Assembly: GCF_017833295.1 (NCBI RefSeq)
Contig: NZ_JAFIBW010000001.1
Span: 6,252,001-6,316,000 of the forward strand
From: Methylobacterium sp. PvR107
GTDB taxonomy: Bacteria > Pseudomonadota > Alphaproteobacteria > Rhizobiales > Beijerinckiaceae
Reading direction: 5' to 3'
Length of the DNA stretch: 64,000 bases
The position numbers and the translations under genes are program-made. The notes beneath the pieces were generated by a model. It worked only from the letters and a program-made list of their open reading frames with translations. It searched no databases and was not told where the DNA came from. This document shows positions 1 through 9,800 of this stretch, in pieces (the stretch's first letter is position 1; every line of letters begins with the position of its first letter).

Positions 1-235
1 CGTGGCGGCGGACGGCGAGGCCAACGCCCCGCGCTCGTTCCAGCCGATGAACGTGAATTTCGGCCTGTTCCCGCCCCTGGAGCGGGCGCCCCGCAACGAG
101 ACCGGCCGCCGCCTGCGCGGGCCCGAGAAGGCCGCCCTGAAGAAGCGCGCGCTGACCGACCGGGCCCGGGCCGACCTCGCCGCCTGGATGGGCGATGCGC
201 AGGGCGCCGCGTCGAGACCTGCGGCCGCGGAATAG
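1..235 (+). CDS. trmFO: C-terminal end of TrmFO, folate-dependent tRNA (uracil-54-C5) methyltransferase (partial)
   Basis: Only the last 77 or so codons lie in the window; the gene starts upstream, so the first in-frame GTG at base 2 should not be read as its start. The stretch [15 protein letters not shown] matches the signature near the C-terminus of TrmFO/Gid proteins, followed by the usual basic tail ending in AAWMGDAQ. TrmFO is an FAD enzyme that uses methylenetetrahydrofolate to make ribothymidine 54 in tRNA. The stop codon TAG is at 233-235, 49 bases before the next gene on the same strand. The catalytic part is not visible, so the call rests on the C-terminal signature alone. Confidence 0.8.
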   Translation, partial: VAADGEANAPRSFQPMNVNFGLFPPLERAPRNETGRRLRGPEKAALKKRALTDRARADLAAWMGDAQGAASRPAAAE

Positions 236-284
236 CCCGCCGCACGGGGCTTGCACGGCCGGAGCTTCCAGCCCCGGGGACCGC

Positions 285-1490
285 ATGACCGAGATCGACA
301 CCCAAGCCTTCCTGGCCGACCTGTACGCCCTGCGCGAGATCGGCCGGTTCCGGACCGGCGTCCACCGCCCGACCTTCTCGGCCGCGGACATGGAATCCCG
401 CCGCTGGCTGATGGCCAAGCTGGAGGCATGCGGGCTCGAGGCCTCCATCGACGGGATCGGCAACGTCCTCGGGCGGCATCGCGGCCCCGGCCCGCATCTC
501 CTGGTCGGCAGCCATATCGAGACCCAGAACGAGGCCGGCTGGCTCGACGGGGCGCTGGGGGTCGTGGCCGGGGTGGCGCTCGCCCGCGCCGGACTGCCCG
601 TCGACGTCGTCGCCTTCGCCGACGAGGAGGGGCATTTCTCGGGCGGCTTCCTGGGCAGCCGCTCGGCGATCGGCGACCTGACCGAGGCCGAGATCGACGC
701 CGCCCGCAACCGCACCGACGGCACGCCGCTGCGCGACGCCCTGGCGCGTGCCGGGCTTGCCGGCCTGCCCCGGATGCGGCTCGACCCGGGCCGCTACCGC
801 GGCTTCCTGGAGATGCATATCGAGCAGGGCACGCAGCTCGAATCCGCCGGGCTGCATCTCGGGGTGGTGAGCGGCATCGTGGCGATCTGGCAGTTCCGGA
901 TCGTGTTCGACGGCAACCAGGACCATGCGGGCGGCACCACTATGGCGGAGCGCCGGGATGCGGGCCTCTCGGCGGTGCGGCTGCTCGCGGCGATCGACCG
1001 GGAGTTCCCGAAGGTCTGCGGCCCGCGCAGCACCTGGACCACCGGGCGGATCACCCTGGATCCCGGCGGCTTCAGCATCATCCCCGGCCGCGCCGAGGTG
1101 TTCTTCCAGTTCCGCGACGTGTCGATGCCGGTGCTGGAGCGGATGGAAGCCTGCCTGGAGGCGCTGGTGCGCGAATCGAACCGGCGCGAGCGCTGCCCCG
1201 CCACGCTGACGGCCCTGGCGAAGGCGATCCCCGCCCCCTGCGACCCGGAGCTGATGCGGGCGCTCTCGGACGCCGCCGAGGCGGTCAGTCCCGGCGGCTG
1301 GCAGGTGATGCCCTCGGGCGCCGGCCACGACGCGCAGAACGTCGCCCGGATCCTGCCGGCCGCGATGCTGTTCGTGCCCTCGATCGGCGGCATCAGCCAC
1401 CATTGGGCGGAGGATACCGGCGACGCCGACTTGGTCTCGGGCGTCCGGGCGCTCGGTGAGGCAGCGGCGCGGGTGCTGGCGCGGGGATAG
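285..1490 (+). CDS. M20-type Zn-dependent hydrolase, hydantoinase/carbamoylase (allantoate amidohydrolase-like) family
   Basis: A 401-residue protein of the binuclear-metal amidase family that includes N-carbamoyl-L-amino acid hydrolases, allantoate amidohydrolases and beta-ureidopropionases. Visible metal-site motifs are GSHIETQNEAGWLDGALGV, FADEEGHFSG, EMHIEQG and GISHHWAE, and the dimerisation-domain motif GNQDHAGGTTM is present. The first motif has Glu where most relatives have Asp (GSHxDT). The ATG at 285 is preferred over the longer frame, because the upstream extension overlaps the trmFO end and is not family-like. It could take part in ureide or pyrimidine catabolism (the rut genes lie 14 kb away), but substrate cannot be told from sequence. 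Confidence 0.85.
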   Translation: MTEIDTQAFLADLYALREIGRFRTGVHRPTFSAADMESRRWLMAKLEACGLEASIDGIGNVLGRHRGPGPHLLVGSHIETQNEAGWLDGALGVVAGVALARAGLPVDVVAFADEEGHFSGGFLGSRSAIGDLTEAEIDAARNRTDGTPLRDALARAGLAGLPRMRLDPGRYRGFLEMHIEQGTQLESAGLHLGVVSGIVAIWQFRIVFDGNQDHAGGTTMAERRDAGLSAVRLLAAIDREFPKVCGPRSTWTTGRITLDPGGFSIIPGRAEVFFQFRDVSMPVLERMEACLEALVRESNRRERCPATLTALAKAIPAPCDPELMRALSDAAEAVSPGGWQVMPSGAGHDAQNVARILPAAMLFVPSIGGISHHWAEDTGDADLVSGVRALGEAAARVLARG

Positions 1491-2056
1491 CGGGCGCGGC
1501 CTGCGGGACCGCCTGTCGAGGCACCGGAACCTGCGCCGAGCGGGATCGCCGCGCCGTTCCAACAAGCTGCGGGACGTCGCAGATCGCGGCGCGCCTCTCC
1601 GCCCGGACGGGAGGGCGGCGGAACGCCACCCGGGATCGGAGAATCCGCCGGATCCTTCGGATTCCGTAGCGATGCAGGAAACCAATTCTGCATCTGGCCC
1701 CCGGACACGGCGTTCGGGCAAGGCCCGCTTCCGGCTTCCAGATCTCATTCAACCGCATAGGCTGTAAAATTCGTCAGTATTGAACGAAACAGATTTATAT
1801 CCAAAGCATTCATAGCCGTGAAAACCGTCAATACAGACCAGAATGGCTCAAGTTCGTAGGATTGACGGATAACTCTTCGGACCGTAAGAGGATAATCGCA
1901 GATCATTATCGAGTCGAAAGAGAAAAATATGATTTCAGACATTCACAGGCGTATATTAATTAATCGCTAGAATTAAAAGATAGTACGCGATTACTGATAT
2001 ATTGAACAGATATAATCGCAACCACGGAATGTGGAATTATACGGGAACAATTCGCG
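1491..2056. other. Gene-free spacer with an AT-rich second half
   Basis: No convincing gene is seen. Bases 1491-1750 have the normal high GC of the window, whereas about 1750-2056 is clearly AT-rich, with runs such as tatattaattaatcg, and is unlike anything else here. A 7-bp inverted repeat (gcgatta / taatcgc) spans 1987-2019. The AT-rich part lies directly upstream of the first glycosyltransferase and probably holds its promoter and leader. A 65-codon minus-strand frame (1745-1942) has no ribosome binding site and is not called. Confidence 0.6.
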
Positions 2057-2872
2057 ATGTCGCAGCCTTCGTCGGTCGGGGTGATCACGCCGACCCGTCT
2101 TCAGCGGATCACCGTCGGGGCACAGACCGACGCATATTTCGTCGACCGGGCGATCACCGGCGCGCTCGCCCAAACCGCCGTTGCGGAAGGACGCGCCCGG
2201 CTCACCTTCATCATCGGCATCGATGCCGATGCGGACATCCCCGCGTCTCTTGCCGAGCGGAGCGATGTCATCTGGGCGCGGAGCGGGACCTGCTCGCAGG
2301 CCGGCGCCCTGAATGCCGGGATCGACGCGGCGGCGGATCGTTTCGACTACATCGCCTTCTTGGAGGACGACGATTGGTGGGACCCGAATTACCTCACCTG
2401 GGGTCTCAATGCTCTGAAACGCTATGACTTTGTTTCCACGACCCAGCTCGAGGTCGATGAGCATGGCACGATCATGCGCATCAACGACTTCCCGACGCCT
2501 TCAGGGTGGATGATGCCGTCCAGCACCCTCCGGCGGATCGGATCGTTCGATCCCGCCATGCGCTGGCATCTCGATAACGAATGGCTTGGTCGATTGGGCG
2601 ACAGCGGCCTGAAACGCTGCCACCTCATCGACGCCTTGGCGCCGGCGACCTTCGCGATGGCGGAACAGGTCCGACCCTGGATCACCCATGTCGTGCGCTT
2701 CGGTGGAGCGAGCCTGGAGCTGCAGCGCCACACGATGCTGGCGCCCCTTGTGACCCGGCTTGTCCATTCCCGCTCCGGCATGGCCCGCATCGCCGCCGAT
2801 CCGACCTTCGCGGAGCAGAGTGCGGCGGAATACGCGGTTCTGACGCGCCGGTACGGCCGCATCCCCTGGTGA
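2057..2872 (+). CDS. Family 2 (GT-A fold) glycosyltransferase-like protein
   Basis: A 271-residue protein with a GT-A layout: an N-terminal strand VGVITPTR, a mid-region GTCSQAGALNAGID corresponding to the nucleotide-sugar pocket, and the acidic metal-binding motif FLEDDDWWDP (three consecutive Asp) near residue 100. It has no membrane segment, so it is probably a soluble cytoplasmic transferase working on a lipid- or protein-linked glycan. It is the first gene of a plus-strand run ending at 6086. Its base composition is visibly lower in GC than genes after 6090. A weak GGGAA lies about ten bases before the ATG. Donor and acceptor are unknown. Confidence 0.75.
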   Translation: MSQPSSVGVITPTRLQRITVGAQTDAYFVDRAITGALAQTAVAEGRARLTFIIGIDADADIPASLAERSDVIWARSGTCSQAGALNAGIDAAADRFDYIAFLEDDDWWDPNYLTWGLNALKRYDFVSTTQLEVDEHGTIMRINDFPTPSGWMMPSSTLRRIGSFDPAMRWHLDNEWLGRLGDSGLKRCHLIDALAPATFAMAEQVRPWITHVVRFGGASLELQRHTMLAPLVTRLVHSRSGMARIAADPTFAEQSAAEYAVLTRRYGRIPW

Positions 2873-2899
2873 GACAGCTCCGGACAAGGATCGGGATTG

Positions 2900-4213
2900 A
2901 TGAATCGTGCGCCGGAGCGGGCGCGCAGGACGACCAAAAGGACTTATGCCGTGTCAGAGCAGCTTCACGTCGCGATCGATGCGCGACCGGCCCTGGGTGC
3001 TGCTGGCGGTGTAGCCGAGGTCACGCGTGGCCTGATCAGCCATCTCGATCACCTTCCGGCGGACGAGTATCGCTTCTCCCTGATCGTGGACTCGGACGCG
3101 CGCGACGATCTGCGTGCGATCATGCCGGATCATTGCAAGCTGCTGACGTTGAACACCGGCGCCCTGCCGATCCGCGAGCGCGCGTTCAGGCTGGCTGGCA
3201 CGTCGCTGGCCCAGCGGATCTTCAAATTTCAGGACGAGAGTGCGAACCTCCGGATCAACCTCCACGACGCGACGGGACCCTTGCGGGAAGCGGGCGTGGC
3301 GGTGGTGCACGCCCTGTCGCAATTCGCGCTCGATTCGGACCTGCCGTTCCTCTACCACCCCCACGACCTCCAGCACCTTCATCTCCCATAGAATTTTTCT
3401 GACGGTGAGCTCGAGCAGCGTGAGGTCATCTATCAATATTTCTGCAACTCGGCGGCGATCGTGCCGGTAGCTTCGCGCTGGATCGCGGAGGATCTCCAAC
3501 GCCAATACCGCGTACCGGCCGAGAAGCTGGCCGTCATCTCGTTCGCGCCGCCGGCGGCCGACCGCACGCCTCCGACATCCGCAGAGGTGCAGGACCTCTG
3601 TGAACGCTTCCGGATCCGGCCGGGCGGCTTCCTGATCTACCCGGCGGCCGGTTGGGAGCACAAGAACCATATCGGCCTCGTGGAGGCCGCCGCAATCCTG
3701 CGAGCCCAGGGTATCGAGCCGCCCCTCACGGTCTTCACGGGGGCGCTCCTGCCGTTCTCGTTGCGCGTGTTGGAGCGGGCGGCCGCCCTCAATGTGACGG
3801 ATCGCTTCCGCTGGGCCGGCTACATCACCCAGCGCGATCTGGTTCTGCTCTACCATCTGGCCCGGGGCGCCGTTGTGCCGACCAAGTTCGAGGCCGCCAG
3901 CGCGCCGATCTGGGAGGCCTTCGCGACCGCGTGTCCCGTCGCCTGCTCCAATGTCACATCGTTGCCGTCGCAGACGGATGGCGGCGCGCTCCTGTTCGAT
4001 CCCAACAACAGCGGTGACATCGCCGGAGCGATCGTCAAGCTGTGGTCGGATGCCCCGCTCCGCGACCAGCTCACGGCGCGGGGCCGGGCGATCGTCGCCC
4101 GGCACACCTGGGAGTCGGTGGCGCGCCGGTTTGGCGTTCTCTACCGCAGGGCGGCCGGCCGGCCTCTGAGCGCAGCGGATGAAGCGCTGGTCGCCACCGG
4201 GGCGGCGGTCTGA
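2900..4213 (+). pseudogene. GT4 family glycosyltransferase interrupted by an in-frame amber codon
   Basis: Bases 2900-4213 keep one reading frame that encodes a GT-B glycosyltransferase. The N-terminal domain runs from VAIDARPALGAAGGVAEVTRG to YHPHDLQHLHLP, and the C-terminal domain includes LIYPAAGWEHKNH and KFEAASAPIWEAF, where the Glu residues match the nucleotide-sugar site of GT4 enzymes. The frame is broken only by TAG at 3389-3391, exactly at the domain linker; coding resumes at once with NFSDGELEQREVIYQYF, as expected for this family (relatives read LP-x-FF). AAGGA precedes the ATG at 2900. It is either a recent nonsense mutation, a sequencing error, or a suppressed stop. The next gene starts two bases after its end. 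Confidence 0.75.
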
Positions 4214-4215
4214 TC

Positions 4216-5400
4216 ATGGCCGACCGCAACTTCATTCCCGTCGCCGCTCCGACCCTGGGAGGAAACGAGCGTGCCTACGTGCTCGAATGCCTCGACAGCA
4301 CCTGGATCTCGTCCAGCGGCCGCTTCCTGGATGCCTTCGAGGCCGCCTTCGCGCGCTTCTGCGGCGTCTCCCATGCGGTAGCGGTCAACAACGGCACCAC
4401 CGCGCTGCACCTCGCGCTCACGGCCCTCGGAATCGGCCCCGGCGATGAGGTGATCGTGCCGAACCTCACTTACATCGCCTCGGCGAATGCCGTGACCTAT
4501 TGCGGGGCCAAGCCGGTCTTCGTCGATTGCGAGCCCCTGACCTTGAACCTCGATCCGGATTGTATCGAGGCGCGGATCACCCCGCGCACCCGGGCCATCA
4601 TGCCGGTCCACCTTTACGGCCATCCGGCCGATATGGACCGGATCGTGAGGCTGGCGGCGCACTACGACCTGCACGTGGTCGAGGATGCGGCGGAGGCGCA
4701 CGGGGCCACCTATCGGGGGCGGCCGGTCGGCTCCTTCGGGGCCTGTGCGACCTTCAGCTTCTACGGCAACAAGATCATCACCACCGGCGAGGGCGGCATG
4801 GTGGTGACGGACGACGCGGCTCTCGCGGCGCGGCTGCGTCTCTACCGTGGGCAAGGCCTCGACCCGCAGCGCCGCTACATACATCCAGTGGTCGGCTTCA
4901 ACTACCGGATGACGAACATCGCCGCCGCGATCGGCCTCGCTCAGCTCGAGCGGATCGACACGATCCTGGCCGCCCGCCGCCAGGTGGCCGCTTGGTACGC
5001 CGTGCGACTCGCCGGGATCGAAGGCCTGCGCCTGCTCGGTTCCCAGCCATGGGCGGTGCCCGTACCCTGGCTGGTCACCGTGCTGCTCACCGGAGGCGGT
5101 GTCCGCGAGCGGGACGCAGTCATGGCGGCGCTCCTGGCCGACGGCATCGACAGCCGTCCGATCTTCTACCCGACGCACCAGCAGGCGCCCTATCACGAGG
5201 AGACCCACTATCCGGTCGCCGAGACATGGTCGGCCCGAGGACTCAACCTGCCGACCTTCGAGGCCATGACCGAGGCCGATGTCGCGGCGGTCTGCGCATC
5301 CTTGCGGCGGGCCATCGCCCGATATGCCGACGTGTTCCCCGGCGCACCGCCGAGTGAGGTTCGCGAACCCGAGGCCAGACGTCCCCGAGCCGCTCGATGA
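4216..5400 (+). CDS. DegT/DnrJ/EryC1/StrS family PLP-dependent sugar aminotransferase
   Basis: A 394-residue fold-type I aminotransferase acting on nucleotide keto-sugars, in the style of perosamine synthases and PglE. VNNGTTALHLAL, VPNLTYIASANAV, EDAAEAHGA and FSFYGNKIITTGEGGM are all in place, with K186 as the predicted internal aldimine lysine. Length is normal for the family. It starts two bases after the broken GT4 gene and its stop overlaps the start of the next gene (ATGA), so the two are probably translationally coupled. With the acetyltransferase that follows, the expected output is an N-acylated 4-amino-4,6-dideoxy sugar. The dehydratase that would supply the keto-sugar is not in the window. 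Confidence 0.88.
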   Translation: MADRNFIPVAAPTLGGNERAYVLECLDSTWISSSGRFLDAFEAAFARFCGVSHAVAVNNGTTALHLALTALGIGPGDEVIVPNLTYIASANAVTYCGAKPVFVDCEPLTLNLDPDCIEARITPRTRAIMPVHLYGHPADMDRIVRLAAHYDLHVVEDAAEAHGATYRGRPVGSFGACATFSFYGNKIITTGEGGMVVTDDAALAARLRLYRGQGLDPQRRYIHPVVGFNYRMTNIAAAIGLAQLERIDTILAARRQVAAWYAVRLAGIEGLRLLGSQPWAVPVPWLVTVLLTGGGVRERDAVMAALLADGIDSRPIFYPTHQQAPYHEETHYPVAETWSARGLNLPTFEAMTEADVAAVCASLRRAIARYADVFPGAPPSEVREPEARRPRAAR

Positions 5401-6086
5401 CGCAGCGGCTCGTAATATGCGGTGGCGGCAGTCTGGCGGTGGAGGTCGCCGCTCTCCTGCGCGACCTCGGCGAGCGTGGGCGCGTGAACGGCGACGGCTA
5501 CGTGATCACGGATGTGGTCGCCCCCGGACCGGTGCGGACCGCAGACCTGACGGCCCTATGCGGCAGTTCCTTCACGACGCATGCGGACATCGCCTCGATT
5601 CCGGACCGGAATCAGAAGGAATTCATCGTCTGCACGGGTGACCCGGCGATCCGGCACAAGATCTACCGTGAACTGGTCAGCATGGATCTGACCCTGGCGC
5701 GTATCGTCCACCCGATGGCTTACGTCGCGCCGTCAGCGGTGATCGGGGCCGGGGCGATCATCTATCCTGGCGTTTTTGTCGGTCCCCTGGTGCAACTCGG
5801 CGCCAACGTGGTGTTGCATGCGCAGGTCGCGGTTCATCACGACGCACGTCTTGACGCCTCTGTCGTTCTGTCACCTGGCGCGCTCTTGTGCGGTCATACC
5901 GTGTGCGGGACGGCCGCATTCCTGGGAACGGGCGCATCAATCCTGCCGAAAATGCGCCTGGGGGCCTATAGCAAGCTCTCGGCCGGATCTGTGCTCAAGC
6001 GGCCAGCCGGTGATGGATGCCTGTTGCACGGTAATCCGGCGACGGTGCGCCGGACTTGGTCCGTCACCTTGGAAGAAGATACGTAA
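5397..6086 (+). CDS. NeuD/PglD-family sugar O/N-acyltransferase
   Basis: A 229-residue protein with the two-part build of NeuD/PglD enzymes: an N-terminal nucleotide-sugar binding domain (LVICGGGSLAVEVAALL, then FIVCTGDPAIRHKIY) and a C-terminal left-handed beta-helix of hexapeptide repeats (residues about 105-220, for example AVIGAGAIIYPGVFVGP). The catalytic-type histidines occur in AQVAVHHDARLD. PglD-like enzymes acetylate the 4-amino group made by the preceding class of aminotransferase, and the ATGA overlap with that gene supports a shared pathway. It ends three bases from the stop of the convergent gene at 6090. Confidence 0.85.
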   Translation: MTQRLVICGGGSLAVEVAALLRDLGERGRVNGDGYVITDVVAPGPVRTADLTALCGSSFTTHADIASIPDRNQKEFIVCTGDPAIRHKIYRELVSMDLTLARIVHPMAYVAPSAVIGAGAIIYPGVFVGPLVQLGANVVLHAQVAVHHDARLDASVVLSPGALLCGHTVCGTAAFLGTGASILPKMRLGAYSKLSAGSVLKRPAGDGCLLHGNPATVRRTWSVTLEEDT

Positions 6087-6089
6087 TCC

Positions 6090-6809
6090 TCATCCCTGCG
6101 GCACCAGCGACTGGATCGGGATCAGCTCCGGCCGGTATTCCTGCATGCCGCCGGCGATCCGCTCCTCCACGGCGTCGAGGAATTGTTCCGGGTCGGTGAT
6201 CGAGCACTGGCGCAGGTCCCAGAAGGCGTAGCGCCACCATTGCACCTTCAGGTAACGCTCGATCAGCGCGTCGGGGAAGCGCATCTTCACGATCCGGGCC
6301 GGGCTGCCGGCCACGATCGCGTAGGGCGGCACGTCCTTGGTCACCACCGCCATGGCGCCGATGATCGCCCCGTCGCCGATCGTGATGTCGGGCATCAGGA
6401 AGGCGCCGTGGCCGATATAGACGTCGTTGCCGATGCGCACGCGCTTGGGCCACAGGTAGGGGCCGCAGATCTCGTAATCCTCCGCCCGCGGGTCGAGGCG
6501 GTCGAACACGGCCGAGTGGTGGGTATAGAACAGCGGCGAGGTCGAGCCGCAATGGACCGGGTGGCTGCCGCGCCCGACCTGGACGCTCTCGCCGATCGAG
6601 CAGTAGCGGGCGATGTCGGCGCCGAAATAGTAGCCGCTCACCGCGTACGAGAAGGCCCCCATGGTGAGGCAGTAATCGATGCCCATCCACTTGATGCTGC
6701 ACGGCGGCTCGAAGGTGCAGTCCTCCGGCAGGCCGAACGGGGCCGGGTGCAGCACCGAGATGCCGCGCCGCAGCATCTCCTGCTTCATGTCCTCGTTGAC
6801 GGAGATCAT
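6090..6809 (-). CDS. CatB/Vat-type hexapeptide O-acetyltransferase
   Basis: A 239-residue left-handed beta-helix acyltransferase of the xenobiotic/antibiotic acetyltransferase type. It shows CSIGESVQVGRGSHPVH with the catalytic-type histidine, RIGNDVYIGHGAFLMP, TIGDGAIIGAMAVVTKDV and the family-typical VAGSPARIVK ending. The longer open frame upstream is only a shadow of the neighbouring gene; the ATG at 6809 overlaps the stop of the 1320-residue glycosyltransferase by four bases (ATGA). That coupling suggests it decorates the same glycan rather than conferring drug resistance. Confidence 0.83.
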   Translation of the reverse strand: MISVNEDMKQEMLRRGISVLHPAPFGLPEDCTFEPPCSIKWMGIDYCLTMGAFSYAVSGYYFGADIARYCSIGESVQVGRGSHPVHCGSTSPLFYTHHSAVFDRLDPRAEDYEICGPYLWPKRVRIGNDVYIGHGAFLMPDITIGDGAIIGAMAVVTKDVPPYAIVAGSPARIVKMRFPDALIERYLKVQWWRYAFWDLRQCSITDPEQFLDAVEERIAGGMQEYRPELIPIQSLVPQG

Positions 6810-9800
6810 GCGGCGTCCTCGTCGATGGGGCGTTCCGTCCCGGCCGGCGCCGGGTCCAGACCGTAATAAGCGTGCCTCAGGTCGCCGTATTCGGCAGCCT
6901 GGATCGGCCCGGAGAGCCGGCCGGTTTCCGAGATGTCGATGGCCAGCAGCCGGTCGTTGAAGGCGGCCGGGTCGGTGGCCAGCGCGTAGGGCAGGCAATG
7001 GCCGTTCGGGTAGGCGCGGAGCCGCTCGCCCGGGGCGCCGAGGTCGAAGGCCGCCACCGGCAGGCCGGTGCGCAGGGCCAGGGTCAGCGCATACGAGTAC
7101 GTCTCCGGCCAGATCGCCGGAAGCAGGACCAGGTCGGCCGAGACGCGCCAGACCATGTCCAGGGCCTCGTGGTCGCCGACATAGCGTCCGGTCTCGGTGA
7201 CGCCGGCGCGTTCCAGGCCGCCCGTGAGGGCCGGGTCGGAGAAGCCCACGATCGAGAACCGCAGCGGCAAGCCCCGGTCCTGCGCGTCCGTCGCCAGAGC
7301 CTGCAGGAACAGGCCGCCCTTCGTCGCGCTGATGGCGCCGAGCACCGCGACGCGCCGGACGCGTCCGGGCCGCTGCAGGGCGGTGTCGCGCACGGCGCGC
7401 TCCGGCTCCAGATGCGGCCGCACCGTGATCGCCAGGTCCGGGTACACGCCCCGGATCCGCGCCGCCGTGTCCGACGAGGGCGCAAACACCCGCGCCGCCC
7501 CGGCCAGGAAGGCCCCGAACGCCGCCCGCCGCTCGCCCGGATCCGGCTCCTCGAACCCCTCGGCATCCGCCGCCAGGCACGCCCGGCATTCGGCGACCGG
7601 CGCCAGGCCGCAATAGCGCCCGTCCGGCTGCACCAGGTGGTTGCGGTGGCAGACCGGCGAGTAGTCGTGCAGCGTCCAGGCATAGGGCCGGCCCGAGCCC
7701 GCCACCAGGTCCATCAGCGCCCCCGCCGCCGCCCAGCGCAGGCCCGCCAGCGAGTGCACGTGGATCAGGACCGGCGCCAGCGCGGCGATGAAGCCCGACA
7801 GCGCCTCGGCGTCGCGCGGCAGGTACAGGCTGCCGAGGTTGGGCAGGTACAGGAACGCGGCGCCGCGATACGCGACCCGGACCTCGAGGTTGCGGGTCCG
7901 GTCGATCTGCAGCAGCACCACCGCGAGGCCCTCGGCCCGGGCCTTGGCGATCATGTCGTCGATGTGCCGCTGGATGCCCCCGCCCCAGCTGTGGGTCACG
8001 TAGAGCAGCGCCCGGCCCGCGCAGTGCCGGGCCAGCCGGGCGAGGTCGAGGCGCGCCCGCCCGCCCCGGCCCGGATCGGCCTGGACGAACTGCCCGACCC
8101 GGGCCGGGTAGTCCGGATGCTTGGCCAGCAGCGCCGCCTGGCCCTGGTCGTACTCGCCGCCCTCATCCAGCCCGAACGAGATCTGGCCGGCATGGTAGAC
8201 GTAGACGTCCTCGGCGAGCAGGTTGGTGAAGCCGGCCTTGCTGGCGCGCAGGCACCAGTCGTTCTCCTCGCCGTAGCCCTTGCCGAAGGCCTCGGCGTCG
8301 AGGGCGCCGACGGCGTCGAGCGCGTCGGCGCTCATGTACATGCAGAAGCCGACGCCGGTGGGCACGGGCACGGCGCGGCCGCGGTTGATCTGCGCGGCCA
8401 AGCGGTCGAGATCGGGCCGGTCGATCTCCAGCGGCATGGTGTTGTTGGCGTTGAAGCGCGGGTAGGAGCAGATCGTGGCGTTGTTGGACAGCGGCGTGAC
8501 GCTGCCCACCCGCGGGCGGGCGGCGCCCGCGGGTTCGGCATCAGGCTCGGCGTCAGGCTCGGCATCAGGCTCGGCATGGGCGACGAGGCGGTCGAGCCAG
8601 TCGCCGAAGACCTGGGCGTCGGAGTTGAGCAGGACGACGGCGCGGCCCTGGCGGAGGCTGAGGGCGCGGTTGACCGAGCGGACGAAGCCGAGGTTCTGCG
8701 CGTTCTCGACGAGGTGGAACAGGCCCCTGCGGGCGAGCTCCGCGAGGTCGGCGGCGAGCTCCGGGTCGGGGGAGCGGTCGTTGACGGCCAGCAGGGTGAA
8801 GGGGGTTGTCTGCGGGGCCGCCAGGCAGGCGTGGAGGGCGCGCAGGGTCTCGCCGCGGCCCTTGTAGACGGGCACGATGACGACGACGCGGGCCTGGTCG
8901 ATGGGCAGGGCTTGCGGCAGGCCGTCCCAGTCCTCGGGCGCGGGGGCGGTCATGGGCGGGGCGGTGCCCAGATCCTCCGGCGCGGCCATCAGCCCGGCCG
9001 CCCGGCCGGTCCGGACGTAGTGCAGGAACGGCGACTCCCCAGGACCGAACAGGTGACCGTAGGTCTCCTTGTAGAAGATCGTGGAGAACCCCGCGCTGGG
9101 GTCGCGTCCCTCGTGCTGGCCGTAGGCGACGAAATGCGCGAGCGGCCCGCCCTGGGCGGCGGCGGCGTCGGGATTGCGCTTGGCGTAGTAGGCGGCGTCG
9201 AAGAACGGCGCGATCTCCCGGGCCTCGTCGGCGAGCGCCGCCTCCCGCGAATCCGGCGCGCCGTAGCGCGGGTCGAAGGCCCCGGCCGAGATGTCGGTGC
9301 CGTGCATCAGCGCCGTGGCGAGGAAGTGGACGAAGGGCGCCAAGCCGGTCTCGCGCACGCCGGGATGGGCCTCGAGATAGGCCTGCCCGTTGAAGTCGGG
9401 TCTCGGGTTCCGGCCCCTGCGCCAGCCGGTGTCGCAATAGTCGCGCACCGCGTCGGCATCCGCGGGCAGCCCGTAGCGCGCCCGGTAGAAGGCGTGGTCG
9501 ACATGCCCCGCCACCAGCCGCGCCTGCAGGTCCAGCAGCGCCGCCCGCTCCACCGGCCCGGCCCCGATCGCCCCCAGCCAGCCCGTGTCCTCGACCGGCG
9601 CCCGCGCCGGACGCAAGCCGCAGACCCGCAGCAGCGCCGCCAGCGTCGAGCGCCCCGGGCCCGGATCGCGCAGCTCCCGCCAGCCGATGCCGGCAAAGTG
9701 CAGGTACGGCTCACGGCCACCCACATCCGGGTAGGTCGCCCGGTACCACGCCTCATCCACCGCCGGCACGTTCAGCCGCTCCGGCTCGGCGAACGGTTCC

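Noticed and set aside
1745..1942. 65-codon minus-strand frame in the AT-rich spacer
   Set aside because: No ribosome binding site, no motif, and long frames are expected less often but still possible in such DNA.
6090..6809. Chloramphenicol-type resistance gene
   Set aside because: The fold matches, but the gene is coupled to a glycosyltransferase, so a role in glycan acetylation is more likely.
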